This document shows positions 54,401-61,400 of a stretch of DNA of 64,000 bases, piece by piece; position 1 is the first letter of the stretch, and each line of letters starts with the position of its first letter. The notes beneath the pieces are model-generated. The model made no database searches, was not told the origin of the DNA, and was given only the letters and a program-made list of their open reading frames with translations. The DNA lies in the NCBI GenBank assembly GCA_013407085.1, contig JACCGJ010020523.1, positions 62,001-126,000 on the forward strand, in the 5' to 3' direction. A program made the translations under genes and the position numbers. The stretch is from Atriophallophorus winterbourni (lineage: Eukaryota > Platyhelminthes > Trematoda > Plagiorchiida > Microphallidae).

Positions 54401-56310
54401 TATTTATTGTCCTTATACGAATATTCTGTGGTGTTGTACAGCTACGAGCTTTTTATACCATAAATTCTTGAATCTTGATATCAGTGCTGACTGCTGCAGG
54501 CAGCTCGGGTCAATCGTTAGTCGACTTGTGATTGTCCTGGTCGTACGTGATTTATGAGTTCCCTTTCAATACTTCAAACCCTTGATACTAACTATGTCGA
54601 GCACAAAAAGGAAGTGGTCGAATGAATACGTTCAGTATGGATTCACGTGTATAGCGGAATGTGATGGGTCAGCGTCCTCAATGTATGAGCAATTGCAATG
54701 CACTTGGATGAACTCGCAATGTCTCTCGACGGATACTTCCCTACCAGAAACTCATCCAGCATGGGTAAGACAGCCGTTCAAGTTTAGTGTTGCGACAGCA
54801 GATGCCAATGATGAATACCTGGACGAAATCATTAAACTGCAGGAGAGCCAGGTTCAACAGCAACTCTTTAGAAAAACAAAGCTCTCAACGTTTTGGTGTC
54901 AGCAAGTCGTTGCGTACCTTCTTATTGCTAAGAAAGCCCTCGAGATTCTCATAGCGTTTGTTACAACATATCTTTACGAGCAGTCCTTTCCGATGACGGT
55001 AAACATGAAAACGGAGAAAAGGAACAAACTTTGTTGCGAAAATGATATGAGAGTGGCACTTGCCAAGACGAAGCCGCGTATTCCTGAAATTGTCGCTGTG
55101 AGGCAAGAACAACGGTCACATTGATTTGCGGTAAATAATCATTTCGTGTTTGTTTATTTGCGAAATTCATGTTGTGTTGGTTTTTTGTCTTTCAACACAG
55201 TGATTTTGTGTGCAAATGATGCATGAGACCATTTTTGCACTTATACAGTATATAGTTATGTACATATCTTTTGAATTGGAACAAAAAACACTTTATTTTT
55301 CAAACTACGAAGGGTTCGATGAATGCATGCACGGAACTTGTATGGTTCGGTACCACCAAAAAGGTTATGAACCACTGGTTTAATACCTATCTACATGGCA
55401 CATGTGATTTGACAGGTTGGTCGTACCAAACTCAGCCAACAGTGGCATATAAGCGCAAATTGGTAGGTTTTATATCTTGCAAACGTTTTCCTATTTCGTG
55501 TGACGCCTGCTTAAATGCTGACTTCTTGATTCCAACTTACCATAGTGCTTGTAGAATAGGAACCAATTTCCATCCTGTACATTCGTAACATGTTTATGAG
55601 TCGACTTACGCAAATCGGTTTGCCTATTTTCCTATTACTCGCACTTTCATAATGCAGAAATATCGCGGCTAGTATAAGTAGAATTATTAACGCCTTTCAT
55701 CGTATGAAGCCAATAGTCGTTAAATCTGAGAACGGATCACAAGGTAACTAACAAAGATGTTTCGCGAAAACATTTTGTGATCTCGCATATTAGCTCCACA
55801 TTGTATTCGAACGAGACGAGATCGCAATACAAAATGTTCAAACATAAGACGATTCGCCACAGATTAAACGCAAATAAAAATGTGAGAATATCCGTAGAAC
55901 GATGAAGATGTTGCACCTCTTGTGCGAATGCTCGATACCGAATACCGTGCACTACAAAGGGTGACAGTGGAAAACGGTACTGTGAAAGACACCCTTATAA
56001 AGTTGAAGAAGCAGTGCTATTGAGGCGCGCTATGGGTTCTGTACTTATCTCTTTTAAATTATATAAAAATTACTAATTTTCCTTTAATTTTTTCAAAAAG
56101 GTCAAGGAGTTTCTGCAATCGAAGATTCCCAAATACAAACCGAGTTGCACGGTGCATAAAAATCAGGTGCTCAGTCTGACTTTAAATCAACCAGATATAT
56201 CGTGGTACAGTCCGGTGGAATTAAAAGTGCTGCTGAAGGGAGTGACAAAATCACCGGTTCAAAACGTGCGGTTTCTTATTAACCCGAAAACGTTCAATGT
56301 CTCTCCCTGA
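32667..56310 (+). CDS. Gene 3: modular secreted-type protein, last domain of a different type
   Basis: The proposed exons are M0' (32667 or 32687-32734), S2' (33398-33489), L2' (33899-34124), micro-exon M' (35433-35453), S3' (39572-39633), L3' (45377-45581) and terminal L4 (56101-56310, TGA). Phases agree with gene 2 through L3'. A short phase 1-0 exon is expected between L3' and L4 and was not found. In place of the S1-L1-T1 end, gene 3 appears to end in L4, a distinct member of the same domain class. The first exon is missing. The intron between L3' and L4 is about 10.5 kb and holds a nested hAT-CR1-RTE block. Joining L4 to this gene is an inference from orientation, phase and domain pattern. 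Confidence 0.45.
33345..33362. repeat. Short (TA)n tract before exon S2'
   Basis: It occupies the position where unit A carries the large GATA array. Confidence 0.9.
33398..33489 (+). CDS. Exon S2' of gene 3 (30 codons)
   Basis: The acceptor tttacttcag and donor cacttg|gtaaga bound 92 nt, phase 1 to 0. The peptide begins FNYYTLMPEEDAALVNMDNP. It is equal in length to S2, with the 3' half strongly diverged. Confidence 0.65.
33899..34124 (+). CDS. Exon L2' of gene 3 (75 codons)
   Basis: The acceptor attttag and donor gcggca|gtaagt bound 226 nt, phase 0 to 1. It keeps VCSVQF, LYMNATVTMKMNY and ALYPSG. It is two codons shorter than L2, in frame. Confidence 0.7.
35433..35453 (+). CDS. 21-nt micro-exon M' of gene 3
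   Basis: The acceptor tatgcctgcag and donor ctgaag|gtaatt bound 21 nt, phase 1-1, as in unit A. Confidence 0.6.
35603..35670. repeat. Perfect 68-bp palindrome (hairpin)
   Basis: The arms (tactcccgcaaagaagac ... gtcttctttgcgggagta) are fully complementary through a TA-rich centre (axis at 35636.5). They are absent from the corresponding intron of unit A. The palindrome is flanked by TA repeats. Confidence 0.95.
36241..36810 (+). mobile_element. RTE-like LINE 3' fragment with 13-bp target duplication
   Basis: The insertion is 36254-36797, flanked by aattttcgtaacg (36241-36253) and aattttggtaacg (36798-36810). Unit A has the uninterrupted site near 16600. It encodes the RTE C-terminal region (NAEVLSKAGLRSMFALLRQR, GHVYRMENGRIPKDLLYGEL) and ends in (CAA)n. 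It is strongly 5' truncated. Confidence 0.9.
36935..39415 (-). mobile_element. Old CR1-like LINE, unit B copy, split by an RTE
   Basis: This is the paralogue of 16790-18830. RT relic (FADDMEICTTINSADDCEK at 37370-37440) and tail lie at 36935-37827. The endonuclease relic (ALYYPTCFQCRPIDNTEF, FMGDFHLSTL) is at 38900-39412. The RTE at 37840-38718 is inserted between them. Confidence 0.8.
37828..38730 (+). mobile_element. RTE-like LINE 3' half with 12-bp target duplication
   Basis: The duplication cattatcctctc is at 37828-37839 and 38719-38730. Unit A has the empty site (acatcatcctccc) near 18112. The open frame to 38466 encodes the post-RT region (HFTYHGSTIVDNLSLDTEID, ARHERKLNAFHLRSIRRILK). 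The cysteine/histidine 3' end follows in broken frames to the CAAC-rich tail. Confidence 0.92.
39421..39475. repeat. (TA)n microsatellite (unit B)
   Basis: TA tract at the 5' edge of the old CR1 copy, matching 18825-18901. Confidence 0.98.
39572..39633 (+). CDS. Exon S3' of gene 3 (20 codons)
   Basis: The acceptor cttttcag and donor atccat|gtaagt bound 62 nt, phase 1 to 0. It encodes MAFLVFIPTEFSTMINFCIH. Confidence 0.65.
39634..40760. other. Intron of gene 3; possible weak exon near 40335-40424
   Basis: It aligns with 19067-21350 of unit A without the CR1 insertions. A conserved stretch (TYRPTNYNWKAMIVAITE here, AYRPTNYTCEAMVVAMPEY at 20950-21010) follows a tttcag in both units. The frames differ by small indels and the phase does not fit cleanly, so it is not called. 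Confidence 0.35.
40760..41920 (-). mobile_element. Decayed second-family LINE, unit B copy
   Basis: This is the paralogue of 22760-23990, with the same endonuclease-end and pre-RT relics (about 41520-41880), plus an RT stretch at 40930-41160 that unit A has lost in part. Confidence 0.5.
42160..43374 (-). mobile_element. Miniature LTR retroelement (TRIM-like), CsRn1/gypsy-type primer site
   Basis: Direct repeats at 42160-42557 and 42951-43374 both begin TGT and end ACA. The flanks share gaat (42156-42159 and 43375-43378), and unit A has one uninterrupted gaat at its matching site. On the minus strand, the 5' LTR is followed by TTGGTAAGCC (primer-site-like). The 3' LTR is preceded by the purine-rich ggtgggggagtat. 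The internal region is only about 390 bp and has no protease, RT or integrase, so it is non-autonomous. The 5' LTR carries a local tandem repeat of caccaattatgtagt. Confidence 0.85.
43715..43760 (+). repeat. tRNA-like (SINE-type) segment, left arm
   Basis: Contains gcaggttcgactcccggtgg, a good B box. No full cloverleaf could be drawn, so it is not called as a tRNA gene. Confidence 0.55.
43843..44214 (+). CDS. Hypothetical ORF inside the 986-bp element
   Basis: Up to 123 codons. A start at 43909 (MPTNKLQVIAGAVLKESSSS) is also possible. The N-terminal half is acidic and Ser-rich (SSSDELDPFFDTFPND). The C-terminal half is a highly charged helix or coiled coil (KARERIKWEREIALEEIEIK). The final EIKVRKSYF-type segment recurs on the opposite strand in the left arm (EIEIRDVKVRQRYF at about 43800-43850). 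The function is unknown, and it may not be expressed. Confidence 0.35.
   Translation: MSKATEVQTNHWLIIFNKNLFGMPTNKLQVIAGAVLKESSSSDELDPFFDTFPNDTLTNDSPHSSFFQSLQPFVHRFAEPAEAKLKKMEMKRKARERIKWEREIALEEIEIKIREIKVRKSYF
44262..44345 (-). repeat. tRNA-like (SINE-type) segment, right arm
   Basis: The minus strand has an A-box-like TAGTGGTGTATTGG and a B box GGTTCGAGTCAC about 45 nt later, as in tRNA-derived SINE promoters. Confidence 0.6.
44405..44452 (-). ncRNA. Hammerhead-ribozyme motif with strong stems I and II
   Basis: The minus strand has stem I CCCTAC paired with GTGGGG, core CTGTTGA (A6 replaced by T), stem II GTGC-AAACA-GCAC, GAAA, the minimal self-complementary ACCGGT and cleavage position C. 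Only one core base departs from the type I hammerhead consensus. Confidence 0.65.
44951..45055 (+). mobile_element. 105-bp hammerhead mini-element with 11-bp target duplication
   Basis: It is flanked by aatgcatgttt (44940-44950 and 45056-45066). Unit A has a single copy at 25026-25036 and no insert. The element holds a hammerhead-type core on the plus strand (CCGATGA at 44985-44991, GAAAC at 45005-45009, CGGTA then GTAGAG). Its right end is the inverse of the left end of the 986-bp element (gtaatgtgttgctcac). Confidence 0.8.
45377..45581 (+). CDS. Exon L3' of gene 3 (68 codons)
   Basis: The acceptor ctttcgcag and donor cattacg|gtatgt bound 205 nt, phase 0 to 1. It carries SCTLV and GIYQKFEVEMTIQMK and ends ELPKYPHYG. 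The length is the same as L3. Confidence 0.7.
45582..48167. other. Intron of gene 3; end of unit B and a local duplication
   Basis: Up to about 47320 it aligns with unit A. A block of about 140 bp at 46590-46720 (containing cttttattgattgattaagg) recurs in direct orientation at about 47330-47470. A strongly decayed hammerhead relic is at 46300-46352. No coding signal was seen at 47470-48167. Confidence 0.5.
46300..46352 (+). ncRNA. Strongly decayed hammerhead relic
   Basis: CACTGTCTCTGTCAGGTGAG followed by TAGTACGAAATCG keeps the spacing of the family consensus, but the core is broken. Confidence 0.25.
48168..48580 (-). mobile_element. CR1-like LINE 3' fragment
   Basis: The minus-strand frame at 48254-48571 encodes RRFFFAVRVCFLWNSLPPHI and ends NLAPEYTC-stop, followed by the CR1 3' tail (gaccattaaaactttgaata). 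It is strongly 5' truncated. Confidence 0.8.
48900..49115 (-). mobile_element. RTE-like 3' relic
   Basis: It resembles the minus-strand RTE 3' end at 10440-10630 (tcccagcttacagatgacgc and neighbours). It is short and decayed. Confidence 0.55.
49163..49208 (-). ncRNA. Hammerhead-type motif, stem II damaged
   Basis: The minus strand has CCAC, CTGATGA (49194-49200), GAAAC (49176-49180) and GTGG pairing with CCAC as a short stem I. Stem II and the ACCGGT segment are altered. Confidence 0.4.
49380..49425 (-). ncRNA. Hammerhead-ribozyme motif with intact CUGAUGA and GAAA boxes
   Basis: The minus strand has CTGATGA (49410-49416), stem II GGGC...GCAC with one mismatch, GAAAC (49392-49396) and CGGTT followed by GTTG. 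Stem I pairing is partial. It forms an inverted pair with the motif at 49538-49582. Confidence 0.55.
49538..49582 (+). ncRNA. Hammerhead-type motif, GAAA box lost
   Basis: CCCTAC, CTGATGG (49546-49552), GTGC-AAACA-GTAC, then CAATGCAGTC and GTGAGG. Stem I is largely kept. The GAAA box is mutated. Confidence 0.4.
50258..50391 (+). mobile_element. CR1-like LINE, 5' part of a copy split by an RTE
   Basis: It encodes IPHSHRNCRRFFYSVRVCFL and WNSLPSDVV, the CR1 C-terminal signature. The continuation of this copy is at 54258-54480. Confidence 0.7.
50392..54257 (+). mobile_element. Near-full-length RTE-like LINE, broken
   Basis: A GC-richer 5' leader (50392-51146) precedes the endonuclease and RT frames and a CAAC-containing 3' end (ggccaacaaacat). 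It is the most complete RTE in the window. Its leader is matched by the diverged RTE at 60340. It interrupts a CR1. Confidence 0.85.
51147..54198 (+). pseudogene. RTE endonuclease-reverse transcriptase, multiple frameshifts
   Basis: This is the LINE polyprotein that nicks target DNA and reverse transcribes the element RNA. Endonuclease motifs are visible: LGTWNVRSM (about 51233), NVYAPTL, LGDFNARVG (about 51680) and TDHSLVCAKL (about 51968). RT motifs follow: FKNKGDRGDCNNYRGISLLN (about 52680), FIDFTKAFDYV (about 52905), GVKQGCVLAPTLFGIFF (about 53080) and LLFADDAAF (about 53260). The C-terminal part has CKRCGRDCSSRIGLFSHSKS (Cys/His cluster). Frames break at about 51672, 52765, 53010 and 53945, and the RT lead-in (about 52385) has lost part of the linker. 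It is not functional. Confidence 0.9.
54258..54480 (+). mobile_element. CR1-like LINE, 3' tail of the split copy
   Basis: It ends gtgttgtacagctacgagct, then ataaattcttgaatcttga, the CR1 tail seen elsewhere. It completes the copy begun at 50258-50391. Confidence 0.7.
54582..55124 (+). pseudogene. hAT transposase with internal deletion
   Basis: One open frame of 180 codons (a start at the Met before SSTKRKW, 54594, is also possible). The N-terminus has the KRKWSNEYVQYGFTC segment typical of BED/hAT transposases related to ZBED/SCAND3. Residues about 115-180 match the C-terminal hATC dimerisation region (KALEILIAFVTTYLYEQSF, NKLCCENDMRVALAKTKPRI). Full hAT transposases of this group run to about 500 residues or more. 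The catalytic RNase H-like core is missing, so it cannot be an active transposase. The intact frame after deletion may be chance or recent loss. Confidence 0.85.
55386..56100. other. Intron before exon L4; possible coding stretch at 55898-55990
   Basis: 55386-55470 carries the 5' flank of the hammerhead repeat family (caacagtggcatataagcgc). At 55895 an acceptor-like gtag is followed by an open stretch (NDEDVAPLVRMLDTEYRALQ and on, through GTVKDTLIKLKKQ) that would make a plausible partner for L4. No donor in the right phase was found, so it is not called. Confidence 0.35.
56101..56310 (+). CDS. Terminal exon L4 of gene 3 (69 codons and TGA)
   Basis: After a polypyrimidine tract and ttcaaaaag the frame opens in phase 0. 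It reads VKEFLQSKIPKYKPSCTVHK, then a strand (WYSPVELKVLLKGV), and ends with sequon NVS and TGA at 56308-56310. The helix then C-x-V then strand order matches L2 and L3 of the family, with a distinct sequence. It probably ends gene 3. Confidence 0.6.
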   Translation, partial: VKEFLQSKIPKYKPSCTVHKNQVLSLTLNQPDISWYSPVELKVLLKGVTKSPVQNVRFLINPKTFNVSP

Positions 56311-56715
56311 GTCGCATGATGGTGTACCTCTTGTTTCATGAAAATTTTAACAGAACGCATCCTGGAACAACGTCTTAATTCTGAATAATCAGTTATAAAC
56401 ATGCTGGATGTGCTCTAAAGAATAAGGTGCAAAATTGATGGGAAATTTCGGTTTATCGAAACTTATATAGCTTAAGTGTGTAAATCTCTCAAAATATGAA
56501 TGTGATCAATCAGTATAGTCACAAGTAGAGGAAACTTCAGTCTGATGTGCTTACAACAATCGTGATCGGTTAGAACAAGTATTTCACCATTATTCGCCTT
56601 CAGAGTCTGTTGAACACAGTGCCGGTGTAATAGCATGAAGCCACCCCCTGCCCATCAATGGTTTTCAGATATTAATGAAAATAGAATTATCCGTGTTCGT
56701 GTTGCTAGCTGCTAA

Positions 56716-58740
56716 TGTAGTAGACCAGATTACTACAATAATGTCCCCAAGAACGCTGGAGAAAAGGCAGGTTGACTGGAAGATTTATAGCGGTAGCCAA
56801 AAAGGTACACGAAGGTACATGGTAGCAATCACGGAACACGAATCAACGGAAAGTGCGTTATCAAGGTCAATTGTTATATACAGTAAAACAATGTTGTTAC
56901 ACAGCCCCCTTCCAAGAAGTCTGGTCAGAGGAGACTTCTGATCAGGAATTGACAATTGAACTGGCCAAGCGGTGTCAGGTCGTTCCAGGCTGGAACATAG
57001 TCTCTCAGCAACCAGTAACTTCGAAGTCAGCCAAGGCACTTGATCTGCGTGGGTCGATTGTCGGTGGTGACCAGGGTAGGATACACGAAAAACCGATCAG
57101 TACTAAGCCAAGTCACGTCTCACATGGAGTGAACGTGCTGCCGGAGCCGAATCACATGGGGTGAACGAGCTGCTAGCGGGAATCGCCCGTCTGGCATGGT
57201 CTTAGTATGAACCCAGTAGGAGCAGATGTAGGCACATCCGTAGGCTTGACAACGAAGAACCAGAAGCTTCGAAAACATAGTTCGTGCTGAGAAGTTCCTG
57301 CACCCCCAGGGTCGATGGCGAACGGCCTCGCCTGGAGAAAGCTGAGTGGCGTGTCGTCGGGCTGGTAAGGACCTTGTCTGATAAGTTTCGTGTTGGGCGG
57401 CGTGTGCTGATGGTAGGGGCTACCGGGTGGGATGGCGACAGGCGTCGGCGATCCGGGGGTGGCGCGTGCCACGGTTTCCACTGCGGGAGGTACATGCGTA
57501 CCGAGGGGATACACGAAGGATGTGCATTCCAGGTTACCCGGACAGGATGTCGACAAGCGTCGGTGATCCGGGGGTGGCGCGTGCCACGAGTTCCACAGCG
57601 GGAGGTGCATGTGTACCTGAGAAGTGAGAAGAAAAAAACTCTCTGGTGCATGGGATTATGGCCACGACCGAGTTATAGTGAAGAGGTACAAAAAGCATGC
57701 ACGGGATATGCCAAGCGATAATAACGTGTTAAATACCCGCTACATAATTGGCAAATGTGCCGTTCTGGGCGCATACTCAAAGTGGAGATGGCGGATTGTG
57801 GGTATATACTTGATGGACAAGCGGTTATTATCCCAAATGGCGTGGGTGCCATGACAGTGTCATGCTGCACGTACCCACTGGCTTTCGGCCATACTACTTT
57901 TTTCGTAACAAACGTAACGTAAGCACGAATGCCAGGATGAAAAAGATTGCGTATGGTGTGACTAATGCGCCGTCCAAAGGCAGACAGGGTAAGTAGTCGG
58001 AAAGCGCTTTGCGATAAGGCGCAAAGGATATCGCCCAAGCCATGGGGCAAGGGGAGAGGTGTGATGAAAGAATAGGCGTCCCTGAGCTGTACGGCATCGG
58101 TAGCTTGCACTGCAGCGATTTCGCTGAGTTGGAGGGAGAGTGGACTGTCTATCACACACGTTATAAGGATAGGAATTGTGGCACCTAAGATATATCGTAT
58201 GTCAGTCGTAAAATGACTGACAAAATCCTGGTGCATAGCCTCTCTAGGAGAGTACCTACCCGACGATCCGTTGATTGATGTACGAGGGGCTTACAAGCAG
58301 TAAACAAAGTAAACTGTCTGCCCTGTAGATTGTGTTCTAACCCGACTTGTGAATTGATCAGCAAGTGTAGTTATGTGATGCATATGACGTTTTGATGTAA
58401 AACGTGTCAAAGGATGTAAAAAAATTATCCTGAAAAAACGCCGATGTAAATCGGGAAAAGACGTACCGAAAAAAATTCTCGAATTGTGCGTGAATATTGG
58501 GCTTACCAATAGTAGTACACGAAGGATTCGTGCATCACGTCGGGCTCACCAATTTGTAGTAGACCAGATTACTACAATAATGTCCCCAAGAACGCTGGAG
58601 AAAAGGCAGGTTGACTGGAAGATTTATAGCGGTAGCCAAAAAGGTACACGAAGGTACATGGTAGCAATCACGGAACACGAATCAACGGAAAGTGCGTTAT
58701 CAAGGTCAATTGTTATATACAGTAAAACAATGTTGTTACA
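56716..58740 (-). mobile_element. Miniature LTR retroelement with identical 186-bp LTRs
   Basis: The LTRs are 56716-56901 and 58555-58740, identical by eye, beginning TGT and ending ACA. The target duplication is ctaa (56712-56715, 58741-58744). On the minus strand the 5' LTR is followed by TGGTGAGCCCGACGTGAT, which matches the complement of a eukaryotic tRNA-Trp 3' end at all but one position. The 3' LTR is preceded by ggaaggggggctg, a polypurine tract. The internal 1.65 kb shows no protease, RT or integrase. It contains a GC-rich direct repeat (about 57436-57500 and 57549-57615) and long minus-strand frames of unknown meaning. Confidence 0.9.
57673..58236 (-). CDS. Hypothetical ORF inside the LTR element
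   Basis: 187 codons in the sense direction of the element, with hydrophobic stretches (ILGATIPILITCVIDSPLSL). I recognise no Gag, Pol or other domain. It may be a deletion product of a coding region or a chance frame in GC-richer DNA. Confidence 0.25.
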   Translation of the reverse strand: MHQDFVSHFTTDIRYILGATIPILITCVIDSPLSLQLSEIAAVQATDAVQLRDAYSFITPLPLPHGLGDILCALSQSAFRLLTLSAFGRRISHTIRNLFHPGIRAYVTFVTKKVVWPKASGYVQHDTVMAPTPFGIITACPSSIYPQSAISTLSMRPERHICQLCSGYLTRYYRLAYPVHAFCTSSL

Positions 58741-58836
58741 CTAACGTCAATTTATGCTGCTTCCGTGTATTGGATAGTGAAAAGCCAAAGAACAAGTCTC
58801 GTAATCATAGAAACAATGATGGAACTGTAAACACAG

Positions 58837-59690
58837 GTGAAAATTTTATGTACAAAGTTAGCAACCATCTTTTCAAGGCTGACATAAAATGTGGTCGCGG
58901 TATCATCAATGTTATTAAAACTGTCGGCTTTTTTTTCTTGTAACTGTACACGTGGTTGAATATGCTATGTAGTTGCTTTCAAACGACACCGCTTTTTAAA
59001 TTTTATCGTCGGTGAAAGATGGATTGCAATGGATAGTAAAACTACAAGGACAGGGTTTTGTAACAAATTCAATCTAAATTTTGGAAGATGGCTGTAAAAA
59101 TAATGTTATGTCATTAAATTAAAATTCAATCTGTTCTATCAATTAGAGGGTGATAGTAAAAGCAAAACGTCTAAAAGTAAATTTGAGTACGACCGCTAAA
59201 AATCCGTTGGGAACGCATATGAGGACAGAGCTCGCAAGCAACAGCCAGAAAGAAACATTGTCTTTCATCGAACAACCCGATGTCCTGGCTCATTCCGCGT
59301 AATGGAAAATAAATCCGCAAATAATCAAAATATTTTGACAAAATCTGTCAACTTGAACCAAGTGAAAATTACCGATTGTATTGTTCCAACGTCATTTTGA
59401 TTTTCGTAAACTTAAACAAAATATACTGATAAACAAACAAGAGATGAGTGAAAAATGATTGAACAGCGTCACTCATGTTTATTTATAAAAGTCAGAAGAG
59501 AGAAAGAATGTTTCTTTATAGACATCGATTGAAGCATAAGTTAACATTCAACCAAATGGTCCGAGAGGGTTTAAATCGAAACGCCGGTAGTTCAAGTAAG
59601 GCACTTTGTCGATAAACTGAAAATAGAAGCGATGAGCGAATTGGTCAAATAGTATTTAATGCGAGTAAGCGATTGCTACGGAAATGTTAC
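58837..59690. other. No gene recognised
   Basis: It would be the intron after the split signal-peptide exon on the plus strand and the intron after the 59691 exon on the minus strand. No paired splice signals with an open frame were convincing. Confidence 0.4.
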
Positions 59691-59790
59691 CTTTTCCGGG
59701 CGGAACCAAGAGATCAAGCAGAACACCACGCGGTATATCAAAGCCAGCACCACCAGCACACGACCAGACATACCTCCACGCATTGTGTAG
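59691..59790 (-). CDS. Exon of an unidentified membrane protein gene (minus strand)
   Basis: On the minus strand the acceptor cccctcccgacag and donor gaaaag|gtaaca bound 100 nt, all open: FYTMRGGMSGRVLVVLALIY then RVVFCLISWFRPEK. It contains a strong transmembrane segment. It joins the exon at 59878-59953 across an 87-nt intron with the frame kept (2 nt plus 1 nt). Alternatively translation could start at the Met of MRGGMSG. The family is not recognised. Confidence 0.6.
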
Positions 59791-59877
59791 CTGTCGGGAG
59801 GGGAAGAATCGTGTGATTTTTGCTTAACGTGATTGGTCACGAATACAGCGCCCAGCCTAGATTGATTGTTTACTTAC

Positions 59878-59953
59878 AATGCTTCGAAGATGAAGAACGG
59901 GATGCAGAGTTGAAATATTTTAAACCACAATACATAATATCGGGAACTCTGAG
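59878..59953 (-). CDS. Upstream exon of the same membrane protein gene
   Basis: The acceptor caatccatag and donor gaagcatt|gtaagt bound 76 nt encoding SQSSRYYVLWFKIFQLCIPF then FIFEA, leaving 2 nt of a codon for the next exon. The open frame runs further upstream to 60095 and is hydrophobic (FLPYIILFLRSYLQSIAQ), so the acceptor could lie further upstream. Further exons were not located. Confidence 0.5.
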
Positions 59954-60339
59954 CTATGGATTGTAAATATGATCGTAGGAACAAGATGATATACGGTAAA
60001 AAGCGGTTCACAACATCAAAACCAACAAGTATCGATACATCGTTCAGTATATGCACGAACGAAAAAGGGACCATTCTAATGATAAATGTCGCCAATGAGA
60101 AAAAAAATAAATTAAGTTTACTTCGACATTGTACAGGGCAAGTTGCAGAAATTATGCGCTACGACGATAGGGGAGGACTTGACAATCAGCACTTTACTAA
60201 ACGCGACCAGGCTTTCTGGCTCTTTAAAGAGAGACGTTGACCACACAGTGTAAGTATATAGAATCCCTTACTTAGAAAAAAACTAAAGCATTGATTGAAT
60301 CGCATAGCGTAGTCCTGTGGAACGCGCTAAGTTTCAAAG

Positions 60340-61400
60340 TTGTCATAGCTAAGGGTGGAAGTGAGGATAAGCTCCCAATGTCTATAAAATGCTCCTACGT
60401 GGCGTGAGTCTCAAATAGCCACTAGCAATTAAATCCAACTGCTGGCCTGCACGAGTGGCTCTACGAGCCCAGCAGAACTGATTCTATTAATATGGGAAAG
60501 AGCGAAGGAGATTGAATGCCGACTGAAATTTATTTATTTAGTTAGCTTCTGGCGGATACAGCTCGTTATCCCTGGAGGGTAGGCCATTTAGGGGAATTAA
60601 AACTCAGGTTTGAAGACGTTGCCTTGCGGGATACTGGATCACGAGAAAGGCTCGCGAGACAACCCTGAGGAAAATCCGCGCCAGAGTCCCTTAGGCCGCT
60701 AGTTGGTGAACAGCACCTCTTCCCAGCAACTCCCTGCTGCCTTACAGGTAGCACTTGGTTATGCAAAGGCTAACGCTGACTCGGACAAGCGTCAAGTAGT
60801 GCTGTGGACGTCGCCTTGTACCCAAATTTCCAAGGATCTTCATGACTCATGGATTGCTACAAGATATCTTTAATGCTACGATATGCCCAGTACTCCCCCA
60901 GCGGCTGGGTTGAAAGCAAGATCCCCCTCTTTATCTCATGCTGGAACGTCATAATGGTCCTCGATCCCGGTAGCCAATGCATCACGATGTGGTCTTTGCG
61001 ACTATGGTATGAGTATAGGCTGCCTGTCGGCAAAATGATCACGAACACTGGCTCTAGTCGTATCAAGATTCCTGGAAGGGAAATCTCATACTGGTTGTAC
61101 CACAGTAGACCTGTGGTACATTGTTACAGTAGATCTGTGTGCTACATTGCGTCGCGATTGCGCTTGATGCAAGGATGCATTTTATGAAGAATTGCAACAA
61201 GCCGTCGATAAAATCCCTAGGTGTGGCATGCTGATCATTGCTGGTGACTGTATCAATCTACAATCTAACAACAACACATGCTGTTGCGAGTCACCTCCAA
61301 CTTTGGATCGGTAGGTGTTGTGCGAAGACTCTCCTAAAAGCGTATCATGCAACATTTGCTGACATCTAGCAGATACAAAAGTCCAATCGCTTTATGTGCC
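60340..61400 (+). mobile_element. Diverged RTE-like LINE, 5' leader and endonuclease relic
   Basis: 60340-60840 aligns with the RTE leader at 50392-50880 (gttgtca, then gctcccaat, then gtaggccatttagggg against ggcggcccacctaggg). Then follow decayed endonuclease pieces of a second RTE subfamily (SCWNV near 60938, IPGREISYWLYHSRP near 61068, MLIIAGD-like near 61230). It is truncated before the RT. Confidence 0.7.

Larger units (their letters stand above)
49632..55385 (+). mobile_element. hAT DNA transposon, internally deleted and carrying nested LINEs
   Basis: The element is 49640-55377. Its ends are inverted (cagtggttcttaacc at 49640, aggttatgaaccactg ending at 55377). It is flanked by 8-bp duplications differing at one base (gtttaaga at 49632-49639, gtttaata at 55378-55385). 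Both the terminal CAGTGGTT motif and the 8-bp target site are hAT hallmarks. The transposase frame (54582-55124) keeps only N- and C-terminal parts. A CR1 fragment and inside it an RTE are inserted between 50258 and 54480. Confidence 0.85.
56675..58836 (+). pseudogene. Signal-peptide exon split by a miniature LTR element
   Basis: The host frame starts at ATG 56675 with MKIELSVFVLLAA, a typical signal-peptide start, and is cut at 56715 by the element at 56716-58740. If the element and one copy of the 4-bp duplication are removed, the frame continues at 58745 without a stop. It encodes a Lys/Asn-rich, basic stretch (SEKPKNKSRNHRNN), and a strong donor, acacag|gtgaaa, lies at 58836 in phase 1. 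Phase 1 is what the linker and short exons of the tandem family require. This is therefore a candidate first exon of a fourth family gene. As read, the insertion changes the frame inside the signal peptide. The family link is inferred. Confidence 0.55.

Noticed and set aside
55898..55990. Candidate short exon partner for L4
   Set aside because: The frame is plausible, but no donor in the required phase is present before the stop.
57173..57651. Proline-rich minus-strand frames in the LTR element
   Set aside because: Two overlapping frames are open at once in a GC-rich tandem repeat. There is no recognisable domain.
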